DNA of 64,000 bases, taken from positions 17,850,809 to 17,914,808 of the forward strand of contig CM046345.1 of assembly GCA_025403435.1 (NCBI GenBank). The letters are read 5' to 3'. The position numbers and the translations under genes are program-made. Positions 1 through 11,219 of this stretch are shown piece by piece (the stretch's first letter is position 1; the number at the start of each line of letters is the position of its first letter). This DNA is from Artocarpus heterophyllus. Taxonomy: Eukaryota; Streptophyta; Magnoliopsida; Rosales; Moraceae. Below the pieces are notes generated by a model, which was given only the letters and a program-made list of their open reading frames with translations, was not told where the DNA came from and made no database searches.

Positions 1-2069
1 TAAGCAATATATAGACTATATTGCATAAAGTTATATAGTACGAAAATTATATTGCGTAAAGTAATGCAATATAAAAATTAGACTATATAAAGTTAAGCAA
101 TATAAGAATCATGTTGTGTGGATGATGTGTAAGCTTGTAGATTATGAAAAATAGTATAGAAAAGAATACTAATAGTATGATAAATATACCGGTCGTATAG
201 AAAAAATATTATTAGTATAAATTTAGACTATTAAAAAGTCGATGTGGAACCCACCTAGGTGCCACCCTTAAGGTGAACAAAAAGACACATTCTCCCTCTG
301 TGATGATCCGTTTATCCTCAATTTTGGGCAAAAATGTTTTTCATTTTAGTCCTTGCAAAGTCATTAAAAAGCTTAGGTGTTTATTTGAAAAACTTATAAT
401 CAGAACAAGTTATTTTTCTCCTCCAAGAAAACCAGTAGCCCTCCCTTGAGTTCTCCAAATATTTTCTCAAGTTTATACCTCAAATCAAGCTTAAACTCAA
501 GATTCAAGAGTACTAGTTCAAGAACAAGCACTTTTTAAGGTAAAAATCTTAAGTTTTTCCTTATAGGATTTTGTTTTTTCTTAAGTTTTTGATGGTTTTA
601 ACAGGGGTTTTGCAATGAATCATGTCAAGGAAGTTGGCTAAACTCATACCTTTTGTGGAGAATCACCAAGCTTGCAAAATTGTGGGTAAAAGCTTAAACC
701 CTTCTATTTTAAAATTTGTTATTTTCATGGAAGTTTGGCTTGTAATTGCTTAAAATGGACTATGGCATGTTTAAAGAACTTTGCAGCATGTTTATGTGCT
801 ATTTTTGTGAATGATTATGAAGCTTGAAGGCTAGGAACTAGGGTTTTTTATGTTTAGATTCAAGTTTGGAAAACTTTACTCTAAAACAAAGTTTTCATTT
901 AATTTCAAAGAAAGGTAATTTTGGGGGTTTTAGAGGCCACTTTATTTTTCAAGAAAAGCATAAGATCTGCCCAAAACAGTTTGGGTAACAATTTTTATGA
1001 ACAAAGTTTTGTAAAATTCCAAAAGGACTAAATTGAAAAGATTATTTCAAACTCGATAGTTTTGAAAACGGCCAAAAACCCCACTGTGCATTCCGAATTT
1101 CAAAAAAGTTAAAATACAATGGTTGTAGAACTCGTTGAAACTGTTAAACCTCTCACATAAATTCTACACAGTTTACGTCATGAATTTTAAAAGATTTAAT
1201 CACAAAATTTCAAAAACGGCAATCAGGGAAAAACGTTTTGAAATTTGTTGAGTTTAAACAAGGAGATTTTATAAGTTTTAATCCTTATTAAAAAAATGTA
1301 CGTTTTGGTATAACACAGTTTTTTTGGTTCTAGGGGAAAAATGACAAGATTTTTGTGTTTCGGGCCAACATCGTAAAACCATGTGAAATGGAATTTCCAC
1401 TATGAAATTTTGGTTTTCTGCATTGTTATAGGCAGTGATTAACCACCGATTCTAAGTTTGAAAAAATTTAAAGTGTTTATTGAGAAAATAAAGAGAAAAA
1501 CATTAAGGGCGTAATTGTCAAGATTTTCATATTACTGGTCAAAACTATAAAGCCTTGATTAAATTTTCTACGAAAAGGAAACTGATGTTTGGTTTTTCGT
1601 AATGTTATGAGAAGTAAGGAAATGTAAGCTTTGGTTAAATGGGTTTCAAAATTTTCCTAAGACCCGTCAAGGGTAAATTTGTCATTTTTAATAAAAGGCC
1701 CAAAACGGATCCTCAAATGACTGAATTAGGAAAATGTCCCTAAGTTGAAATTATTTATGTATCCCATCAATAATAGAATGATGAAGTAAAATGGGAAGTT
1801 TGGCAAAGCTAAATGACTTGCAAAAACCCTTTAAGGGTAAGATCATTTTTAAAGAAAACACTTCGAATTAGTGAGACGCCTTTAGACGAAAAATATTCTG
1901 TTTCACATTAAATAATGAAACCTTCTAGTAAGACATGGAATTTGATCAAGGAATATTCAAGTTAAGTAACAGAGAAATGAACTGATAAGAACGAGGTTAA
2001 ACAAAAGGAATGAATGGTTGATGTTTAAGCTCTGTTATCGACCAGGTAAGTCAAAAATGAGAAAGATTA
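1..2069. other. AT-rich non-coding sequence, left part of the element A target
   Basis: No open reading frame of note and no recognisable domain on either strand. The sequence is AT-rich and its texture resembles a long plant LTR or retroelement leader, but I found no TG/CA ends, primer site or domain to prove this. It was continuous with 10413 onward before element A inserted: the last five bases, GATTA at 2065-2069, are the target duplication of element A. Confidence 0.35.
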
Positions 2070-4043
2070 TGTAACGCCCCTATATGGGGGTTAACAGTTT
2101 TTAATGAGATAAAATAAAAATAAATAATAAAAGTAAAACCTTAAAAATAAAATTTGCCCGGGACTTAAATGAAAACTCTCAACTCAAAAATAAAAATATA
2201 AACGACAAATAAACCACAGTTTTAATGTAGCACCTTAAATTTAATAATATAAATAGTTGTCATCATCATTTTATCCCTCAACACATTGTAATACAGTCAC
2301 AGAAAGTAACAATTGATGCTTACATTATCATGAAGAACATTCTCAACAATTGAAGCAGTCCCAATGTAATATAGCTACATCACGTCCTCAACTATATTTC
2401 TCGTAGCCACCTCACACTTAGTGAGTCCTGAAAAGATATAAACATAAGGGAATGAGCAACACTATGCTCAGTAGAGAAAGCCATTACTCACCTTTAGGTT
2501 TTTATCATTACCACATTAAAATCTGCATGGTCAGTAAGTCACATCATATTCCAGATTATGAGGTTTATTATGATCACATCTTATGGATACCGTAGTTAAT
2601 CATTACCAAGTGTCATAATTACACATTTATACAAATATTACCAATCATCATTGTTCCTAGGTATCCATGTTAAATTGAGTATCACTCAACTCATCGAAAC
2701 CCAAATGGGCGCACTTGATCACCCTATAAACATTCCAAGGGTGTTCCGGTGAGGGGACATCAAGCCCCGAGTCCTCACCAAATCGATTCCTGTACAGTGT
2801 GTTCTGGGACTTTCAACCCAAGGAAGCGTCATCACCTTCCCCCTATTTTACCTTTTAGGGTATTCATGCCCAAGGATGTAACCGTCGCCCTTTTCATGTC
2901 TCACAATTTCTCTATATTAAATCATTATCAATAGAGTTAGTTTTCCTAACCATGCTTCTCAATTTATAACATGTGTCAATTCATTATGTTCCTCGCCGTA
3001 CAATACAAGACGAGTCCATGTCATAGTTTCATATGTGATACTCATATAATATCAGTTCAACATAGATATATATATATTGCGGCAAAACAATCAATTTTAA
3101 TTCTATAAAAACCTCACAAAAGATGAGTAATAAAATCCCTACCTTTCAAGCTTATCAACAGTCTCTTAATCATGGAATCAGTTAACGTTAGCTCCATACT
3201 CCCTTGATCCTAAGGCGTGCATAAGGACAATTAAAACTAAAGCACAACATACAACTACATTCATAAAATTTATTTTAATTTAATCTTAGAATTTCAAGAA
3301 ATAACCACTGCCCATAGAGGTATTATAAAGTTTAACAATATAAATTTTCTGTCTAGGGCATATACACTTAGACTTCATACATATGCTCCAAAATAGCAAC
3401 AAACATATACTTAGGTTTAAGAACACAAATTTGAATAATCCTTTAGTATAAAAGAAAATTTATAAATGAAAGACTAAATTTGTTCATAAGATTCTAACCT
3501 CGGATTATGGTTAGTTGGAAGCTTGAAATGGTTTCAAAACAGGTTCCTTTACTTCGGTATGACTGAAATTCTTGCTCAAATGGAGGTGATGGTGGCTGAT
3601 TTTTATGGCTGCCTTGAAGAAGTTCTCTAAGTATTTTGCTTCAGCAAAGAAATGAGAAGAAGAGTGTGGGAACCGTGGAAGAGAAAGGAAGAAAAGATGA
3701 AGTCTTTGAAGAGAAGTGATGGAAACAATTATAGAGGAGACATGTTGAAGCATGTCACGGAGGAAATAAAGAAAATGAGGGTCAAGAGTAGTTGGAAAAG
3801 ATATCCTTATGTCTCATCTAAAGACTTTAACACACATAATGCCAATATGACATTTTTGAGATTTATTAGAAGTTCTAAGGCTTTTTAGTAATCATACTAA
3901 ATAAATATAGGAGAATTTTAGAAAATTTAAAAATAGATAAAAATAAATATTATAAAATAAATTTAAATGAAGCAATTTTTTTTTATACACTAAAAATTAA
4001 TTTAATTACCTCAATACCCGTTAGGAGAATAACGGGTGTCACA
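2070..4043 (-). repeat. 3' LTR of element A
   Basis: Direct repeat of 8440-10412. The plus-strand ends are TGTAACGCCC and GGGTGTCACA, so the LTR reads TGTGACACCC...GGGGCGTTACA on its own strand. Short ORFs inside it (for example around 2749-2934 and 3652-3888) also occur in the partner LTR and look like chance frames rather than genes. Confidence 0.93.
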
Positions 4044-4082
4044 GCTCTACTCCCCTTAAAGAAATTTCGTCCTCGAAATTTC
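4044..4082 (-). other. Polypurine tract and adjoining inverted repeat of element A
   Basis: On the minus strand a purine run (TTTAAGGGGAGTAGAGC) directly precedes the 3' LTR and would prime plus-strand DNA synthesis. Just upstream, at 4061-4082, is a perfect 9-bp inverted repeat with a 4-base loop (GAAATTTCG / CGAAATTTC). The same arrangement is kept in element B at 35697-35735. Confidence 0.8.
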
Positions 4083-4998
4083 AATTCTAACAATACTAGT
4101 AAAAATTTTGATTCCATTATGATTCCAATTCCGAGTCTAAACCGTTAATGTTGTTTATCTTCCAAAGTTAAGTTATCGTATCTCCACTTATTTACTTGCA
4201 TAATAAATCTTACTCCTAAATCCCTCAATGAGAGTATTTCTGACAAGTTTCAACTTATAACACCGTATAATAGTCTAAGAATCTGATCAGGCATACATAT
4301 TGACCATACCATGATTCCAGTCCTTCATTGTCCATGGACTGTGATTTACAATCACATTTAAGGAGATTGCCAGAGAAATTTTATATACTTCATCTTTAGG
4401 TTCCTTTTCCTTTTTGAGTAAGGAAAAGTCAAATATATTTGATTTCATACCTCAACTAATAAACTAAAACATAATCATAAAACATATATCACAAACACTT
4501 TTATTCAAAACCATACATTAAACTTATTCATAGAGATATTAAACGGAATCTCAGAGTTGCAAACATACCCGACATATTTTTCATTAAACAGCTATCCTCA
4601 TGACACAAACATTCAATCCAAATAATATACTCATATTTCATATGGAATATCCCCATAACTGACTCTGGTACTTCCACATAATATTAACAGAATATTACAC
4701 ATTACAAACATAATACGGATACGTTTCGAGAGTACAAGGCACTCCGTATACCAGCTATCCATATCATGCATGCTTAGAGGATACAAAAACATCGATAAAC
4801 AAAAGATCGGACCTTAAGAAGGATGCGTTTCGAGAGCATCAAGTACTCCGTATCCAGCCATCCCGGCATTAGGCTCAATGAATCTAAAAGATTAAACAAC
4901 GACGTACCACAAGAAACACAGAATACAAGGCAAACGGTTATTCGTAACACACGAAATACGGACACACATGCCTACATGCCAAAGATAAAACAAAAAGA

Positions 4999-5649
4999 TT
5001 ACAGATGGAGATTCAAATCAATTGGCCGCTCCCGGCTTTCCCTTTCCCATTCAAGCTTGGATGTTGCAGTGTCGGATTCTGGATGTATGATTTGCATTTT
5101 GTCTATCAATTCCTCAGCTGTTGAAGCAGTAACAAAGATTTGTCTCTCCGATTCTGTAGTGATGTTTTCTTCCACAGCGTAATCTAGAAATTTCAAAAGA
5201 CCGTCATAAAAACCCTTTACGTTCAGCAGACCCAAAGGTTTGGAATAAAAGCCCAACAATTGCCCACAAGCAACTATAAATATTTCCTCAAGAGTACCTA
5301 GACCACCAGGTAATGCTATAAAAGCATCAGAATTATAGATTATGTCTTTAAAATTTCTAGGGATACTCCTGACTCCTTCTCCCTTACCTATGGCTTCCTT
5401 ATAAAGGTTTCCTTCAACTGGAATATGAGGCCAAATTCTTACATCAGTAGCGTCGCTAGACCTAGCTGCTAGTGCCATATTTACCATCATTTTTATACTA
5501 CCACCCCCATAGATTATGTTAATCTTCTTGCGTGCTAGGACTTGCCCTAAGTGATTTGCAGCTTCTAAATAAGCTTTATCTTTTCCAAGGCTGGAACCAC
5601 AAAAGACACAGACATTCTTTATTTTCTTCGTGGACTGGGAGGTAGACAT
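4999..5649 (-). CDS. LOG-like (cytokinin riboside phosphoribohydrolase-like) protein carried by element A
   Basis: 216 codons from the first ATG at 5649. An in-frame GTG 13 codons upstream is not needed. The N-terminal half follows plant LONELY GUY proteins: CVFCGSS near residues 14-20, a GGGS loop near 48-51, then the family signature PGGLGTLEE at 114-122, then a PLGLLNVKGFYDGLL segment. LOG enzymes cut the ribose phosphate from cytokinin nucleotides to release active cytokinin in the cytosol. Here the stretch that normally holds the MHxRKxxM-like active-site segment, just before DAFIALPGG, is not recognisable; Arg98 is the only possible remnant. Activity is therefore doubtful. Plant LOG genes have several introns and this one has none, suggesting capture through cDNA (inference). 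It lies between the NABP-like ORF and the polypurine tract. The element B copy differs at only three residues of this protein, so the frame stayed open in both. Confidence 0.85.
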   Translation of the reverse strand: MSTSQSTKKIKNVCVFCGSSLGKDKAYLEAANHLGQVLARKKINIIYGGGSIKMMVNMALAARSSDATDVRIWPHIPVEGNLYKEAIGKGEGVRSIPRNFKDIIYNSDAFIALPGGLGTLEEIFIVACGQLLGFYSKPLGLLNVKGFYDGLLKFLDYAVEENITTESERQIFVTASTAEELIDKMQIIHPESDTATSKLEWERESRERPIDLNLHL

Positions 5650-6294
5650 ATTTGGTTTATAGAAGTGGTTGCTTAATGTCTGCTCCACTTAGACTTCGGG
5701 TTCTACATGAGATTTTAAAGATGAGAAATATACAAAAAGGGCTAAAGAGATAGACGAGTAGGAAATGAAAAGGTAATCCAAAGATTTAAACAAAATCTTG
5801 TGCGGATAAGAAAGTAAGATAAGGTGATTGATAGTTTACAGAAAATCTGATTCGCTTTTTGAAAAAGATTAGACTCTAATTGTATAACTTTTGACAATTG
5901 AGAACAATTTGACAGAAGACCCTCTTGACACAACTGTAGACTTTTTGACAAATATACACCAAGTCTAAAAATTTAATATAAACGACAAATACTGTAGAAC
6001 TTTTGAAATTTGAGACACAAATCTTGAAATATCTGGATAAGCTTTTCAAAATTCAAACATATTACTGTACTGTATGTAACGTGTCTGATAAGATAATATA
6101 TTTTATTATATATATATATTTAAGAAAATCATAAATTAAATAAGATATTAACACTTACTGTATCAATCTAATAATCACAATTATTTCAAACACAAAAGCA
6201 AATATTCTGAGTAAAAGAAAAACACAAACTGTTGAACATCAGCTAAAACTGCTTCAAATAAGTAAAGACTAAATAACCTTTATAGTGAGATGAC
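5650..6294 (-). other. Spacer between the two ORFs of element A
   Basis: About 645 bp of AT-rich sequence with no convincing coding content. A small ORF at 5742-5951 has a counterpart in element B (33823-34032), but it resembles no family I know and is probably fortuitous. Confidence 0.5.
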
Positions 6295-6816
6295 TTATTC
6301 CCCATCCAGTTTTCTTATGGCTTGACAAACAGGATCTAGAAATACCATATTCCTGAGGCGTTGTCTTTCTGTATAAAATTTAGGCCAGAGTTTAAAAATA
6401 GCTCCTTGAACATATCCACTAGGGTGACCGTGGAGAGGAGGATGGATGCTATCCAAGTTCTCCTTTGAAAGTCCATCCCTACAAAACCTTATTTTATCCT
6501 CTCTATTCGTAGACATATAACCAGGTGAAGTACATTTACCGTTACAATTTTGTCTTCCACATTTGTTACAAGTGACCACGATGGCACGAGCTCTTCTTTT
6601 CATTGCACTACGACTGGTACCTGTTCCTGGTAAACCGACATCTTGACTAAAGTCACTCGGACGGATTTTCCCCTCTATCAACATTCTCACATCACAAGGG
6701 ATACCAAAACGCATAAGAATCCACAACCGAGTAATTCTAGCCTTGTATTTCTTTCTGAGAATCTTTTGGGAGAGTGATGGGAAATACTTTCTCAGGTGTT
6801 GGTACTTTGGGTCCAT
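6295..6816 (-). CDS. Basic Cys-cluster protein resembling a betaflexivirus nucleic-acid-binding protein, carried by element A
   Basis: 173 codons, intact. The N-terminal 50 residues are basic and probably helical. A KRRARA run at 73-78 is followed by a Cys cluster (Cys83, 86, 91 and 95; C-x2-C-x4-C-x3-C). Residues 100-173 match nothing I recognise. The order of a helical segment, a short Gly/Ser stretch, an Arg-rich run and then a CxxC cluster is the layout of the small Cys-rich nucleic-acid-binding proteins (Viral_NABP / Carla_C4 families) of carlaviruses and related Betaflexiviridae. It is not the C-x2-C-x4-H-x4-C knuckle of retroelement Gag. The assignment rests on motif layout only. If right, the element has captured a gene of plant RNA virus origin, or a plant relative of it. 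A role coating the element RNA is possible but speculative. The element B copy carries a stop at codon 144. Confidence 0.5.
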   Translation of the reverse strand: MDPKYQHLRKYFPSLSQKILRKKYKARITRLWILMRFGIPCDVRMLIEGKIRPSDFSQDVGLPGTGTSRSAMKRRARAIVVTCNKCGRQNCNGKCTSPGYMSTNREDKIRFCRDGLSKENLDSIHPPLHGHPSGYVQGAIFKLWPKFYTERQRLRNMVFLDPVCQAIRKLDGE

Positions 6817-8419
6817 GATGAGATGAAAGAAGAGTAAATAGAAAGGAAAAATTAAGATAGTAAATTACAGAATCATAGAATTCCTTCTTCTTTTAGAGGA
6901 AAAGAAGAATTTTTTAATGAAAAAGAAGAGGATTTGCGATTTAGAGAGAAAATAACAAATTAAGAGAGAAAAAGTGAACTCGGAGAAATAAGCTCCTATG
7001 CACAGTAAACGTATATGTAAACAATGATTAAACCACTGTATATGACACGTATAGAAACCACGTGGGAGAGACAGTGTGAATCAAACTGATTTAAGATTTA
7101 AACTAGGCCCAAATGTTCTAAGTTGAAAATGGTCAGGTTGTTTCGGGCCTTAACACATTTAGAACAAGTTAAATAACAAACATAAAATTGAAAACCAATT
7201 TGTATAAATCTTAAACCCAATTTAAAGCCCACTATAGATAAAGTTAATTATGAACAACAAATCTAATTTAACGACAACAAGGATCTTCCTGAATGATATT
7301 TAAAATCATTTCATAACAACATAATCTTCCAGCAACTCGAATAATTTTGTTTTAATCAAAACCTTATTGAACAATACATACACCCATATGTTATTCATAA
7401 TACTTAACATCTATCAATGGATTCATCATCATTGCTACCAAGGGTTTAGAATGTGACTAACCTTGAAATCAATACGATTTACGTCTTTCAACGTAGACCA
7501 TATCAACGAACAAAGACACTTGATGTTACTACTTAAGAACATCTACAATCCTCACAATTCTACTTATACAATATATAATTTCCTCATATAACAAAACCTT
7601 AGGTAACCAAAAGATTCACATCTAAACATCTAAAACTTAAACATTTTATCGTAATTATCCAAAATTATTATAAGTGCCTTAAGTATTATGATTTACTTAA
7701 GGAAACTCCTATTGATCATTTTTCTATTGCATCTATATATAAAGATTCACTGATACACTTAAATACAATGTACGTAACAAAATATTCCAATTTTGAGATT
7801 CATGCATTCTAGACTTTACACAGTCTCAACAGACCAAAAGTCTAACATTTATCTCTCTCAAGATTCAATACCATGATTCCCAACTTATATCATATTCCTC
7901 AAATAAATAGAACTTTTAAGAAAAGATATTGACACTTATGTGTTCCATCGAATCCACACATAATCATTACTTAGGTTTGAATCAATTACGAAAAATTTGG
8001 CATATCTATGTCAAACTTTAAAATCAATAAATCAAGCCTTATATTTCTTATTGTTTTTCACGAGACAAAAGGCTCTTAAATCCTCGTATCTATATGAATT
8101 TCTCATCGTTTATACGAATTAAATATGCTTATAGATCCAAATATTATACGAATCTCTCATAAGCATTCTACTTATAAACTCATTTCATATAATTATCATT
8201 CCCTTATAACTATTAATACTTTCCTTCTATAAAATTATTGTACTCATATAACTATTGATATTTTCATTCTATGGCCTTTCCATGTTACATCCTTCTAGAC
8301 AGTATAAATCAATGTGAAGGTTCATTTTGATGATGACAATAAAAATTCAGCTTCAAAACCATCTCAAAAATATATATTTTTTTAAAGTGGTGCTACACTC
8401 TCTAGGTTAACCGAACCTA
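6817..8419 (-). other. Long untranslated leader of element A
   Basis: About 1.6 kb between the primer binding site and the first ORF, AT-rich, with no ORF of note. Long leaders in this position usually carry packaging signals. The equivalent stretch of element B is about 150 bp shorter, mainly because of one deletion. Confidence 0.6.
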
Positions 8420-8432
8420 GGCTCTGATACCA
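8420..8432 (-). other. Primer binding site, initiator tRNA-Met (element A)
   Basis: The minus strand reads TGGTATCAGAGCC a few bases inside the 5' LTR. This is the complement of the 3' end of plant initiator tRNA-Met and the usual minus-strand primer site of Ty3/gypsy chromoviruses and many copia elements. Confidence 0.9.
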
Positions 8433-8439
8433 AAAATTC

Positions 8440-10412
8440 TGTAACGCCCCTATATGGGGGTTAACAGTTTTTAATGAGATAAAATAAAAATAAATAATAA
8501 AAGTAAAACCTTAAAAATAAAATTTGCCCGGGACTTAAATGAAAACTCTCAACTCAAAAATAAAAATATAAACGACAAATAAACCACAGTTTTAATGTAG
8601 CACCTTAAATTTAATAATATAAACTGTTGTCATCATCATTTTATCCCTCAACACATTGTAATACAGTCACAGAAAGTAACAATTGATGCTTACATTATCA
8701 TGAAGAACATTCTCAACAATTGAAGCAGTCCCAATGTAATATAGCTACATCACGTCCTCAACTATATTTCTCGTAGCCACCTCACACTTAGTGAGTCCTG
8801 AAAAGATATAAACATAAGGGAATGAGCAACACTATGCTCAGTAGAGAAAGCCATTACTCACCTTTAGGTTTTTATCATTACCACATTAAAATCTGCATGG
8901 TCAGTAAGTCACATCATATTCCAGATTATGAGGTTTATTATGATCACATCTTATGGATACCGTAGTTAATCATTACCAAGTGTCATAATTACACATTTAT
9001 ACAAATATTACCAATCATCATTGTTCCTAGGTATCCATGTTAAATTGAGTATCACTCAACTCATCGAAACCCAAATGGGCGCACTTGATCACCCTATAAA
9101 CATTCCAAGGGTGTTCCGGTGAGGGGACATCAAGCCCCGAGTCCTCACCAAATCGATTCCTGTACAGTGTGTTCTGGGACTTTCAACCCAAGGAAGCGTC
9201 ATCACCTTCCCCCTATTTTACCTTTTAGGGTATTCATGCCCAAGGACGTAACCGTCGCCCTTTTCATGTCTCACAATTTCTCTATATTAAATCATTATCA
9301 ATAGAGTTAGTTTTCCTAACCATGCTTCTCAATTTATAACATGTGTCAATTCATTATGTTCCTCGCCGTACAATACAAGACGAGTCCATGTCATAGTTTC
9401 ATATGTGATACTCATATAATATCAGTTCAACATAGATATATATATATTGCGGCAAAACAATCAATTTTAATTCTATAAAAACCTCACAAAAGATGAGTAA
9501 TAGAATCCCTACCTTTCAAGCTTATCAACAGTCTCTTAATCATGGAATCAGTTAACGTTAGCTCCATACTCCCTTGATCCTAAGGCGTGCATAAGGACAA
9601 TTAAAACTAAAGCACAACATACAACTACATTCATAAAATTTATTTTAATTTAATCTTAGAATTTCAAGAAATAACCACTGCCCATAGAGGTATTATAAAG
9701 TTTAACAATATAAATTTTCTGTCTAGGGCATATACACTTAGACTTCATACATATGCTCCAAAATAGCAACAAACATATACTTAGGTTTAAGAACGCAAAT
9801 TTGAATAATCCTTTAGTATAAAAGAAAATTTATAAATGAAAGACTAAATTTGTTCATAAGATTCTAACCTCGGATTATGGTTAGTTGGAAGCTTGAAATG
9901 GTTTCAAAACAGGTTCCTTTACTTCGGTATGACTGAAATTCTTGCTCAAATGGAGGTGATGGTGGCTGATTTTTATGGCTGCCTTGAAGAAGTTCTCTAA
10001 GTATTTTGCTTCAGCAAAGAAATGAGAAGAAGAGTGTGGGAACCGTGGAAGAGAAAGGAAGAAAATATGAAGTCTTTGAAGAGAAGTGATGGAAACAATT
10101 ATAGAGGAGACATGTTGAAGCATGTCACGGAGGAAATAAAGAAAATGAGGGTCAAGAGTAGTTGGAAAAGATATCCTTATGTCTCATCTAAAGACTTTAA
10201 CACACATAATGCCAATATGACATTTTTGAGATTTATTAGAAGTTCTAAGGCTTTTTAGTAATCATACTAAATAAATATAGGAGAATTTTAGAAAATTTAA
10301 AAATAGATAAAAATAAATATTATAAAATAAATTTAAATGAAGCAATTTTTTTTATACACTAAAAATTAATTTAATTACCTCAATACCCGTTAGGAGAATA
10401 ACGGGTGTCACA
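8440..10412 (-). repeat. 5' LTR of element A
   Basis: Direct repeat of 2070-4043 with TG/CA ends, followed by the GATTA target duplication at 10413-10417. It differs from its partner at a handful of positions, for example 9246, 9503 and 9795, and in one T-run. Confidence 0.93.
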
Positions 10413-11219
10413 GATTAGCTAATAGTCAAATGTCATTTGAAAAAAAAAACACAGAAAATGACTAATAAAAGGAAAAAAAGGAATGAAATAGAAACGCTAG
10501 AACTAAGTCTAGGTAAGTTTTAGTCCTCACCTATAGCATGAAGAAATGAATTTTAAATGCTTTATAAATGTTTGAAACGTATTACAATTTTTATGCATAA
10601 TGTTTTAAGTTGTTATGCTATGATGTAAATAAAGTTTTAAAAGTTCAAGATATAAATTACAATGTATTTGCATTTGCAATGTTTAATGTTTCAATGCTAA
10701 GTTATAGCACAAGATATGTTTAACAATGTATATGCTCGCTAACGTTTACAAGAAGGTAAATAAATGATAATAATTAAAGTGTCGAATCAGTCTCCTTGAT
10801 GTGAGGTGTATAAATTATGTTAAAATTGTGACCTCATTGCTTAATGGTCCTAAGTCATCTACAAGGGAGGTGTTATATTAAATTAAAGTCATGATCCCAT
10901 AATTAATGATGTTGGTATGAACACTTAAGCTCAAAAGTTCAAGTAAGATAAGAACGATGATAAGAAGTTTAAGTAAGTTATGAATGATAATAAGAAGTTT
11001 ATGATTGGATGTTAATAAATAAGCATAAATGGAATTATATATAATGACCTTGCTTGCATTCTTTTCCATGATATGTTTATGAGAGATGTTTATGAAAAAC
11101 ACTTTAAGAAATGTTTGTGAGAAATGCTTATGAAAAACATTTTATGAAAATTGTTTACAAGAAAAGGTTAACGGAGAAATTTTATGACAAAAGGTTAAAA
11201 GCAATGCTTCACAATGAGC
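10413..11219. other. AT-rich non-coding sequence, right part of the element A target
   Basis: Continues 1-2069 after element A is removed. It contains loose internal repetition of ATGA/TTTATGA-type words near 10900-11170. I see no gene. I looked for the missing 3' LTR of the neighbouring Tat element here and did not find matching ends. Confidence 0.35.

Larger units (their letters stand above)
2070..10412 (-). mobile_element. Element A: complete non-autonomous LTR retrotransposon carrying LOG-like and viral-NABP-like ORFs
   Basis: Two near-identical LTRs of about 1.97 kb (2070-4043 and 8440-10412), each running TG to CA, flank a 4.4-kb interior. A perfect 5-bp target duplication, GATTA, lies at 2065-2069 and 10413-10417. 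On the minus strand the interior reads PBS, a leader of about 1.6 kb, a 173-codon ORF, a spacer, a LOG-like ORF and a polypurine tract. No gag, protease, reverse transcriptase or integrase motif is present in any frame. The tRNA-iMet primer site and the polypurine context match Tekay/Del chromoviruses, so such an element is the likely helper (inference). The two LTRs differ by roughly six substitutions and one T-run indel by eye, so the insertion is young. Element B at 29127-38095 is a second copy in opposite orientation. Confidence 0.93.

Noticed and set aside
2749..3888. Short ORFs within the element A LTRs (2749-2934, 3511-3753, 3652-3888 and their copies at 9119-10258)
   Set aside because: They recur only because the LTR is duplicated, overlap on both strands, resemble no family and are partly lost in the element B LTR.
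6295..6816. Reading the Cys cluster as a Gag nucleocapsid zinc knuckle
   Set aside because: Spacing is C-x2-C-x4-C-x3-C with no His in the position required for C-x2-C-x4-H-x4-C, and no Gag core precedes it.
10413..11219. Possible 3' LTR of element E
   Set aside because: No match to the 21043-21858 LTR ends or TATA region could be found.
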